Below are positions 1 to 7,061 of a stretch of 42,573 bases of DNA, one piece after another. Made by a program: the position numbers and the translations under genes. Origin of the DNA: Bacteroidota bacterium. GTDB taxonomy: Bacteria > Bacteroidota > Bacteroidia > NS11-12g > UBA955. Below the pieces are notes generated by a model, which was given only the letters and a program-made list of their open reading frames with translations, did not search any database and had not been told where the DNA came from. The DNA lies in contig JAGXTF010000059.1 of assembly GCA_018333525.1 (NCBI GenBank), positions 81,334 through 123,906 of the forward strand, in the 5' to 3' direction. Numbering within the stretch: the first letter of the stretch is position 1; each line of letters starts with the position of its first letter.

Positions 1-26
1 TAACATGGTTAAAACAATTTAACAAC

Positions 27-54
27 AAAAAAGGGCCTTTAGAGCCCCTTTTTT
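27..54 (-). terminator. Rho-independent terminator, probably bidirectional
   Basis: A run of A, then GGGC, a short loop, GCCC and a run of T form a hairpin with one internal mismatch and an A/T tract on each side. It lies just beyond the stop codon of the glutamine synthetase gene on the minus strand, so it most likely ends that transcript. The flanking A and T tracts would let it work from the other side as well. Confidence 0.75.
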
Positions 55-70
55 ATGAAATATTTCAGAA

Positions 71-2275
71 TTAGCGAACAAACAGCATTTCCGTGTATTT
101 CGGCAATGGCCATTCGGAATCATCTACCAATTGCTCCAGGCGGTCGCTGCTATCGCGAATACTGTCGAAATAGGGTTTTACTTTATTACAATAAACCATC
201 GCACGTTTGTGAGCATCCCCAATTTTATTGGCTTTGCTGCGTTCCTGCGTCATCTTTTCATTGTCGGAATGCAATTGGTTGATGTATTTGCTGATGTTGG
301 TTACAATTTCCACCTGGGCCCTAACGCTGGATTTGGATTGGCCAATGGAAAGCAAAGAGGCAATATTTTCTGCAACACGCTTCTGGTAGCGGATTGCAGC
401 TGGAATTACATGGTTTTGTATGAGCTCATTTAAAACCCTTCCTTCAATTTGTAAACGCAGGATATAGCTCTCAAAACGAATTTCTGTTCTGGCCTCCAGT
501 TCCTTATGGCTGAAAATGCCATTTTTCACAAACAAATTCACCGCAGATTTTGAGAGATATGCTTCCAGTGCTTCAGGTGTATTGGTAATATTATTCAAAC
601 CTCTGCGTTTTGCATCTTTCACCCAGTCTGAACTATATCCATTGCCACCGAAAATTATCTTTTTGCAATCTTTCAAATAACTCACCAAAACTTTTTTAAC
701 GGCTTCGTCTTTTTTTACACCTTTATTTTCTTTCAGAAATTCATCTACTTCCGCTTTGAATTTGATTAACTGATTTCCAACAATGGTATTTAAAACAACC
801 ATGGAACTGGCACAATTATCACTGCTTCCCACTGCGCGGAATTCAAATTTATTTCCGGTAAATGCGAATGGAGAAGTGCGGTTTCTGTCTGTATTATCCA
901 ATAAAATTTCTGGAACGTGTGTAATTTTAATACTGTCGCTTCCCTTTTTCTGTCTGGATTTTCCGGTACCTGTTCCACCGAAATCATCCAGTACATGCTC
1001 CAACAATTCACCTATAAAAACAGAAACAATTGCAGGAGGTGCTTCATTTGCACCCAGGCGATGGTCATTGCCAGCCGTGGCGATGCTTGCACGCAGCAAA
1101 TCGGCATGATCATAAACGGCTTTAATGGTATTCACAAAAAATGTCAAAAACTGCAGATTTTGTTCCGGGCTGTTACCTGGAGAAAGCAGGTTTACACCGG
1201 TGTTGGTAATGATGCTCCAGTTGTTGTGTTTTCCACTTCCATTAATTCCTTTAAATGGTTTTTCGTGTAACAAAACTTTTAAATTGTGTTCTTCCGCTAC
1301 GCTTTCCATCACATCCATCAACAGGCTGTTGTGATCAACAGCAAGATTAGCTTCTTCAAATTGTGGCGCACATTCAAATTGCCCCGGAGCAACTTCATTG
1401 TGTCTGGTTCTCAGTGGAATCCCCAGTTTATGCGCGCGCTCTTCAAAATCTGCCATATAAGCGAGAACGCGATTTGGAATACTTCCAAAATAATGATCTT
1501 CCAATTGTTGACCTTTTGCAGGCACTTGTCCTAACAAAGTTCTACCGGATAACATCAGATCAGGGCGGCGGTTATAATGTTCTGAATCCACCAAAAAATA
1601 TTCCTGTTCCACACCCAAACTGATGGTACAATCTTTCACATTGGTATCGAAATATTGGCAAACGTCGGTAGCTGCCTTTCGAATAAAAGCAACGGCTTTC
1701 AGCAATGGCGCCTTGTAATCCAGCGCTTCGCCGGTGTAGCTAACAAAAATGGTTGGAATGCACAGGGTTTTTACACCTGCTTTTTCCATAATAAATGCCG
1801 GAGAACTCGGATCCCAGGCGGTATATCCGCGGGCTTCAAAAGTATTGCGAATACCACCACTCGGAAAACTGCTTGCATCTGGTTCTTGCTGTACCAATGC
1901 TTTCCCGCTGAATTTATCCACTCCGGTATCTTGTGTAGAAGGTTCAAAAAAACTATCATGTTTTTCTGCCGTGGTACCACGCAATGGTTGAAACCAGTGC
2001 GTGTAGTGGGTGCAGCCTTTGGTAAGCGCCCATTCCTTCATACCCTGGGCAATTTCATGTGCCAATTCCAGAGAAATGGATTTACCGATTTTAGCGGCAT
2101 CATCAATGGCTTTGCACGCAGCTTTGCTTAAAAATTGTTTTTGATTTTCCGGGCCGAAAACATTTTCGCCGAAATAATTGGAGATCTTGGATTCTATCAC
2201 TTGGTTGTCTTTTTTTCTGGTGGGCGAGCCTGCCGCGGAACGGTTTGCAGAGGCTTTATTTGCTGAGGAAGGCAT
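71..2275 (-). CDS. glnN: Type III glutamine synthetase (GSIII)
   Basis: It makes glutamine from glutamate, ammonia and ATP in the cytoplasm. At 734 residues it has the length of the GSIII family, which is common in Bacteroidota and much longer than GSI (about 470). Visible landmarks are a metal-site segment GVEQEYFLVD (221-230), HNEVAPGQFE (292-301), and the GSIII signature around LLHEKPFKGINGSGKHNNW (335-353). The first 28 residues are Ser/Ala/Lys-rich and look like a loose extension before the family's N-terminal core (YFGENVFG). It is alone on its strand and divergent from kup, 209 bp away; a terminator follows directly. A weak -7-like box lies at 2305-2312 on the minus strand. The family call is very secure. 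Confidence 0.97.
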   Translation of the reverse strand: MPSSANKASANRSAAGSPTRKKDNQVIESKISNYFGENVFGPENQKQFLSKAACKAIDDAAKIGKSISLELAHEIAQGMKEWALTKGCTHYTHWFQPLRGTTAEKHDSFFEPSTQDTGVDKFSGKALVQQEPDASSFPSGGIRNTFEARGYTAWDPSSPAFIMEKAGVKTLCIPTIFVSYTGEALDYKAPLLKAVAFIRKAATDVCQYFDTNVKDCTISLGVEQEYFLVDSEHYNRRPDLMLSGRTLLGQVPAKGQQLEDHYFGSIPNRVLAYMADFEERAHKLGIPLRTRHNEVAPGQFECAPQFEEANLAVDHNSLLMDVMESVAEEHNLKVLLHEKPFKGINGSGKHNNWSIITNTGVNLLSPGNSPEQNLQFLTFFVNTIKAVYDHADLLRASIATAGNDHRLGANEAPPAIVSVFIGELLEHVLDDFGGTGTGKSRQKKGSDSIKITHVPEILLDNTDRNRTSPFAFTGNKFEFRAVGSSDNCASSMVVLNTIVGNQLIKFKAEVDEFLKENKGVKKDEAVKKVLVSYLKDCKKIIFGGNGYSSDWVKDAKRRGLNNITNTPEALEAYLSKSAVNLFVKNGIFSHKELEARTEIRFESYILRLQIEGRVLNELIQNHVIPAAIRYQKRVAENIASLLSIGQSKSSVRAQVEIVTNISKYINQLHSDNEKMTQERSKANKIGDAHKRAMVYCNKVKPYFDSIRDSSDRLEQLVDDSEWPLPKYTEMLFVR

Positions 2276-2439
2276 TGTTCTCAGTTGGAATTAAATGGTT
2301 GCGGCAAAGTTCGTATTATGTATGCAATCTTTGCGAGCCAACCAAGTGTTTTTTTCCATTTTTTTTAAACGTGTATTCTAATGGTTAAATCACCCGGACT
2401 TTGTGCATAAAGTGTTGTTTTATTGCGAAAGTCTAACGG

Positions 2440-2467
2440 TTGTAATACCAAAAAGGACGTATTTTCG
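2440..2467 (+). promoter_or_regulatory. Candidate Bacteroidota promoter for kup
   Basis: TTG at 2440-2442 is followed after 17 bases by TATTTTCG (2460-2467), one mismatch from the Bacteroidota -7 box TAnnTTTG. The kup start codon follows 17 bases later. The spacing suits the TTG/TAnnTTTG promoter class, but the imperfect box keeps this tentative. Confidence 0.4.
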
Positions 2468-2484
2468 CCAACCAATTAAAAAAA

Positions 2485-4419
2485 ATGGCACATTCGCGCC
2501 TCGACAAGGTTTCTGCGGCAGGTTTATTAGTTACCCTAGGCATCATTTACGGCGATATCGGAACATCCCCCTTGTATGTAATGAGCGAAATTGCCGGCCA
2601 GAGCCCGATTTCCGAAATTATGGTGCTCGGTGGAATCAGCGCTGTTTTCTGGACTTTAACATTGCAAACCACTATAAAATATGTGGTACTAACCCTGCAA
2701 GCAGATAACAAAGGTGAGGGTGGAATTTTCTCCCTTTTCAGTTTGTTGCGAAGGCGATATCCATATTTAATTGTTGGAAGTATGCTAGGAGGTGCTATGC
2801 TTTTGGCAGATGGAATTATAACACCACCCATCTCCGTTGCCGCAGCAGTAGAAGGTCTCAGGCTCATCAATCCAAAAATAGACACGGTACCTATTGTCGT
2901 CGGAATAATTGCAGTTCTGTTTATCATCCAAAGGGCGGGAACCAATATTGTTGGAAAAACTTTTGGTCCCATTATGCTGATTTGGTTTAGCATGCTTGCC
3001 GTTTTGGGAATTAACCAAATTATGGACTACCCGGAAATTTTGAAAGCAGTAAATCCAAAATACATGGTGGAATTTTTGATGGGGAGTAAAGAGTCATTTG
3101 TATTACTGGGAGCTGTTTTCCTTTGCACCACAGGTGCTGAAGCCTTGTATAGTGATCTCGGACATTGCGGTAAAAAAAATATACGGGTGAGTTGGGTATT
3201 TGTAAAAACATGTTTGCTATTAAATTATTTCGGACAGGGTGCCTGGATGATTCAAAGACAAGGAACGGTGCTTGGTGATCTCCGTCCGATTTTCGGAATT
3301 ATGCCACCATGGTTTTTACTTTTCGGAATTGTAATTGCAACAGCTGCAGCGGTAATTGCCAGCCAGGCACTTATAAGTGGTTCTTTTACGCTCGCCTCGG
3401 AAGCAATCCGATTGCATTTTTTTCCAAAATTTACAGTTAAATTTCCAAGCAATGTAAAAGGTCAAATCTATATTCCTGTAATTAATACTTCCCTGATGTT
3501 GGGTTGTATTGGAGTGGTTTTATATTTTCAGGAATCCAGCCGAATGGGCGCTGCATATGGGCTCGCAATTACAGTAACCATGTTGATGACAAGCATTTTG
3601 CTCTTTTATTATCTCAAATCCAAAGGATGGAATTTGCTTTTGGTATGGTCGATAATGATTGTATTTTTCACGGTAGAATGTACTTTCCTTTTTGCGAATC
3701 TGGCAAAATTCATGCATGGTGGTTATGTAACCATGATTATTGCAAGCATCATTTTGTTGATCATGTATGTTTGTTATCAGGGTGGCCGAATTAAAAACCG
3801 ACTGGTAAACAGCGTGCGCATTCAGGATTTTCGCGATAAACTCAAGGCATTGAGCAATGATACCACGTTGCCTAAATATGCAACACACCTCATTTATTTA
3901 TCCAAGGTTCGCGCAGATGATCAGGTAGAGCCTATTATTCTATATTCCATTTTACAGAAGCGACCGAAACGTGCAGACTTTTATTGGTTTGTGAATGTAG
4001 ATGTAACGGATGAACCTTTTACCATGGAATATAAGGTGAATATTATTGAGAAAAATGATATTATCCGGGTGAGGTTAAAACTCGGATTCCGGGTACAACA
4101 GAAAATCAGTTATTATTTGAAATTGGTAATTGAAGATATGGTGCGTAACGGTGAGATCAATCTGGATCCATATTACCATGCATTTACAGATAAAAATTAT
4201 ATTGGAGATTTCCGATTTGTTTTAATTGAAGAAGAAATCAGTTATGAAAATGAATTGCCATTGTATGATGAATTCCTTCTCAATGCATACAGCAATCTCA
4301 AAAAACTCGCCAGCAGCCCCGACAAATGGTTTGGACTCGATGAGAGTATGGTTAGCAAGGAGTTAGTACCTGTGGTAATTAAATCGCAGTCCAAAGTAAA
4401 ATTAACCCGAATAAAATAA
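2485..4419 (+). CDS. kup: KUP/HAK/KT-family potassium transporter
   Basis: An inner-membrane potassium uptake protein of 644 residues, the usual Kup length. The N-terminal family signature GDIGTSPLYV is at residues 23-32. About twelve hydrophobic segments fill roughly residues 10-430, and a soluble cytoplasmic tail of about 200 residues follows, as is typical for Kup. Family knowledge says these transporters carry K+ with protons. The ATG at 2485 follows an A-rich stretch and sits directly before the conserved first helix. The stop codon shares one base with the start of the downstream peptidase (TAATG), so the two are probably co-transcribed and translationally coupled, though their functions are not obviously related. 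Confidence 0.96.
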   Translation: MAHSRLDKVSAAGLLVTLGIIYGDIGTSPLYVMSEIAGQSPISEIMVLGGISAVFWTLTLQTTIKYVVLTLQADNKGEGGIFSLFSLLRRRYPYLIVGSMLGGAMLLADGIITPPISVAAAVEGLRLINPKIDTVPIVVGIIAVLFIIQRAGTNIVGKTFGPIMLIWFSMLAVLGINQIMDYPEILKAVNPKYMVEFLMGSKESFVLLGAVFLCTTGAEALYSDLGHCGKKNIRVSWVFVKTCLLLNYFGQGAWMIQRQGTVLGDLRPIFGIMPPWFLLFGIVIATAAAVIASQALISGSFTLASEAIRLHFFPKFTVKFPSNVKGQIYIPVINTSLMLGCIGVVLYFQESSRMGAAYGLAITVTMLMTSILLFYYLKSKGWNLLLVWSIMIVFFTVECTFLFANLAKFMHGGYVTMIIASIILLIMYVCYQGGRIKNRLVNSVRIQDFRDKLKALSNDTTLPKYATHLIYLSKVRADDQVEPIILYSILQKRPKRADFYWFVNVDVTDEPFTMEYKVNIIEKNDIIRVRLKLGFRVQQKISYYLKLVIEDMVRNGEINLDPYYHAFTDKNYIGDFRFVLIEEEISYENELPLYDEFLLNAYSNLKKLASSPDKWFGLDESMVSKELVPVVIKSQSKVKLTRIK

Positions 4420-6590
4420 TGAAAAACCTCTGCATATATGTGGCCATATTTATGGCCTTTTCCGGCTTGCAGGCGCAAACCAAAAGAGAAATTACACTGG
4501 ATGATATTTTCAAAAAGAATACATTCAGAATGCAATTTGCCCCGGCATTTAATGTAATGAAGGACGGCATTTCTTACAGCGTATTGGAGAATGATAAATC
4601 CGGAAGCTGGAATATCAATCGTTATGATTTGCAAACGGGAAAATTAATCCATGCCATTTTTCAATCTGAAAAAATGACAGAGAAAATTGCGCCGGAATCT
4701 TACGAGTTTTCAGCGGATGAATCTCAATTGCTTATTACCACTGCCGGGGAGCAAATCTACCGCCACAGCAGCAAAAGCCTTGCATATGTCATTGAAGTTG
4801 CTACAGGAAAAACAACCGCTATTTCTTCGGAAAAAGTCATGTATCCCACTTTAAGTCCCGATGGGAAAAAAATTGCCTGGGTAAGAGATAACAATTTATA
4901 TATGGCTCAAATTTCTGACGGAAAGGAAATTGCCATTACCACAGATGGGAAACACAATGAAATCATCAATGGTGCCGTAGATTGGGTTTATGAAGAAGAA
5001 TTCAGCATGAGCAGGGGTTTTGAATGGAACTCTGAAAGCAAATTCATCGCTTTTTATCGTTTTGATGAACACGCGGTGAAAGAATTTTCCATGAGTTTGT
5101 ATTCCGGTTTATATCCAGCGGTGGAAAGTTGGAAATATCCAAAAGCAGGAGAAGACAATTCAAAAGTGGATGTATTGATTTACAACCTCGAAACGTCCAA
5201 AACCATTACTTGTAATACATTTAGTGATCATGATCAGTATTTACCCAGAATTAAATGGACCCAAATTCCGGAATTACTGAGTATTCAGAAATTAAACAGA
5301 ACACAAAATCAATGGGAAATGCTGTTCTATCATGCATTGCGCGGAAAGCCCGAATTAATTCTCGCGGATTCAGCAAAGACTTATATCGATATTTCAGACA
5401 ATTTATTTTTCATTCAAAATACAAAGCAATTTTTGTATACCAGCGAAAAAAACGGGTACAACCATATCTATTGTTTCGATTTTGGGAAAATGACGGAGAA
5501 GCAGGTTACAACAGGTAATTTTGATGTAAATACCATACAGGGGGTAGACGAAAAAAAAGAAAAAATATATTATACCAGTAGCGAAGTTTCCGCAACAGAA
5601 GATCATTTTTATGAGATAAAATTCAATGGAAAAAACAAGCGGGAATTGAGCAAGGGAAGTGGTAATCACAGAATTACCATGGGGAATGGCAATTTATATT
5701 ACACCGATATGGTTTCCAGTATTTCTGCACCATACCAATTTTATTTGTGCAAAACAGGAGATAAATGGCAAAGAGCATTGGAAACCAACCATATCGCGGA
5801 TTCTGTGATGCACGAATACAACTTTGGAACAACGGAATTTGGAAATTTCACTACGGACAGCGGTGCCAATCTGAATTATTATATGATGAAACCGGCCAAT
5901 TTTGATGCATCCAAAAAATATCCCGTATTGATGTTTGTGTACGGCGGTCCCGGAGTGAATATGGTGCGCAATTCTTTTGGCGGACGCAATTATTTTTGGC
6001 ACCAGTACCTCGCACAAAAAGGTTATATTATTTTTTGTGTAGACAATAGAGGAACCGGTGGCAGAGGAAGGGATTTCAAACACAGCACTTATTTACAACT
6101 GGGAAAATTGGAATTGCAGGATCAAACTTTAGCTGCCAAGTGGATTGGCAAACAACCCTGGGTGGATGCGAGTAGAATAGGTATTTGGGGCTGGAGTTTT
6201 GGCGGTTATATGAGCAGTCTTTGTATCACAAAAAGTGCCGATGTTTTTAAAACCGCAATTGCTGTGGCTCCTGTAACCAATTGGCGTTATTACGATAATA
6301 TTTATACAGAGCGTTTTTTGCGCAAGCCACAAGATAATCCGCAGGGATACGACAATAACTCACCCATTAATTTCGTAAGCGGTATAAAGGGAAATTATTT
6401 GTTAATACATGGCACCGGAGACGATAATGTTCATTTTCAGAATTCAGTGGAAATGGTGAATGCAATGATTAAAGCAGGTGTAAAATTCGATAGTGAATAT
6501 TATCCAAACCGAAACCACGGCATTGGTGATCGTGCAGCGCAATACCATTTGTACCGCCGCATGACGGAGTATATTCTGGATAATCTGTAA
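4419..6590 (+). CDS. Exported dipeptidyl peptidase IV (S9B serine peptidase)
   Basis: A 723-residue periplasmic peptidase that would release X-Pro/X-Ala dipeptides from peptide N termini. A signal peptide (about residues 1-19, ending LQAQ) is followed by a beta-propeller region and a C-terminal alpha/beta-hydrolase domain. The catalytic triad can be placed: Ser593 in GWSFGGY, Asp668 in GTGDDNVHF and His700 in NRNHGI. The propeller has the DWVYEEEF motif, whose paired glutamates in DPP-IV bind the substrate's free N terminus, which supports dipeptidyl peptidase rather than oligopeptidase activity. The start overlaps the kup stop by one base. No terminator-like hairpin follows before the repeat-rich spacer. 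Confidence 0.95.
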   Translation: MKNLCIYVAIFMAFSGLQAQTKREITLDDIFKKNTFRMQFAPAFNVMKDGISYSVLENDKSGSWNINRYDLQTGKLIHAIFQSEKMTEKIAPESYEFSADESQLLITTAGEQIYRHSSKSLAYVIEVATGKTTAISSEKVMYPTLSPDGKKIAWVRDNNLYMAQISDGKEIAITTDGKHNEIINGAVDWVYEEEFSMSRGFEWNSESKFIAFYRFDEHAVKEFSMSLYSGLYPAVESWKYPKAGEDNSKVDVLIYNLETSKTITCNTFSDHDQYLPRIKWTQIPELLSIQKLNRTQNQWEMLFYHALRGKPELILADSAKTYIDISDNLFFIQNTKQFLYTSEKNGYNHIYCFDFGKMTEKQVTTGNFDVNTIQGVDEKKEKIYYTSSEVSATEDHFYEIKFNGKNKRELSKGSGNHRITMGNGNLYYTDMVSSISAPYQFYLCKTGDKWQRALETNHIADSVMHEYNFGTTEFGNFTTDSGANLNYYMMKPANFDASKKYPVLMFVYGGPGVNMVRNSFGGRNYFWHQYLAQKGYIIFCVDNRGTGGRGRDFKHSTYLQLGKLELQDQTLAAKWIGKQPWVDASRIGIWGWSFGGYMSSLCITKSADVFKTAIAVAPVTNWRYYDNIYTERFLRKPQDNPQGYDNNSPINFVSGIKGNYLLIHGTGDDNVHFQNSVEMVNAMIKAGVKFDSEYYPNRNHGIGDRAAQYHLYRRMTEYILDNL

Positions 6591-6710
6591 TCTTTAACCA
6601 CGAGCGCCTGAGGCGCCACAAAGAAGGCTCAAAGACGCAAGGGAACGAATATGTATTTTGAATTTTCGTTGGAATTAGTGTTACGGATTACAAACTTCAA
6701 TACAATGCCG

Positions 6711-6738
6711 CAAGCCACAGGCCTCAAGCCTCAGGCTT
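6711..6738. repeat. Tandem 14-bp repeat
   Basis: CAAGCCACAGGCCT (6711-6724) is followed immediately by CAAGCCTCAGGCTT (6725-6738). The second unit is also an inverted repeat (AAGCCT-C-AGGCTT). It looks like decayed non-coding repeat sequence. Confidence 0.6.
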
Positions 6739-6831
6739 TGTTGTTGGTGCCTGAATTTCTTAATTTATATCTGCAATTTTTTCCCATCTGTGCAAGCATA
6801 AATCCTACTTTAATAACTTATTCTGTTAATT

Positions 6832-6873
6832 CGACAAGTCATGACTTGTCGCTACATGCCAATATCAACTAAC
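6832..6873. repeat. 42-bp palindromic intergenic repeat, copy 1
   Basis: The element begins with the perfect 20-bp palindrome CGACAAGTCATGACTTGTCG (6832-6851), followed by a non-palindromic tail starting CTACATGC. A second copy lies at 6890-6931 with only two mismatches over 42 bases. The palindrome plus conserved tail resembles REP-type dispersed elements; that family assignment is inference. Confidence 0.85.
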
Positions 6874-6889
6874 CACTGCATATGCAAAT

Positions 6890-6931
6890 CGACAAGTCAT
6901 GACTTGTCGCTACATGCAAATAACAACTAAC
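6890..6931. repeat. 42-bp palindromic intergenic repeat, copy 2
   Basis: This copy has the same 20-bp palindrome (6890-6909) and tail in the same orientation as copy 1, separated from it by 16 bases. The two mismatches fall in the tail, not the palindrome, which suggests the stem is the conserved part. Confidence 0.85.
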
Positions 6932-7017
6932 ACTTGTATACTTAAGACTGAGAACTCGGTAACACGGTAACTTCCTCACTTATACACTCCATCACTTATA
7001 ATTTTGAATTTAAATAA

Positions 7018-7045
7018 AAAAAACCCGGTTGCCCGGGTTCTTTTG
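7018..7045 (-). terminator. Rho-independent terminator of the TonB-dependent receptor gene
   Basis: AACCCGG (7022-7028) pairs with CCGGGTT (7033-7039) around a four-base loop. On the minus strand the stem is followed by a long T run. It lies 17 bp beyond the receptor's stop codon. Confidence 0.85.
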
Positions 7046-7061
7046 AAAAGTCTGTTCATTT

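Larger units (their letters stand above)
6591..7061. other. Gene-free 471-bp spacer filled with short repeats
   Basis: I see no credible gene here; the one short open frame is repeat sequence read in frame. The spacer holds a 13-bp inverted repeat GCGCCT-G-AGGCGC (6604-6616), a 14-bp tandem duplication (6711-6738), two 42-bp elements with a 20-bp palindrome (6832-6873 and 6890-6931), adjacent CGGTAAC units near 6956-6970, and a 9-bp direct repeat TCACTTATA (6976-6984 and 6992-7000). The receptor gene's terminator closes it on the right. Confidence 0.7.

Noticed and set aside
131-2131. Several open frames on the plus strand through the glutamine synthetase gene
   Set aside because: They are shadows of the minus-strand gene, with no recognisable domains; the GSIII frame is complete and conserved.
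6651-6872. Open frame of 73 codons in the repeat spacer
   Set aside because: It reads straight through the tandem and palindromic repeats and has no protein-like features.
6832-6931. Possible CRISPR array
   Set aside because: There are only two repeat units, the repeat is a perfect palindrome, the spacer is just 16 bases and no cas gene is present.
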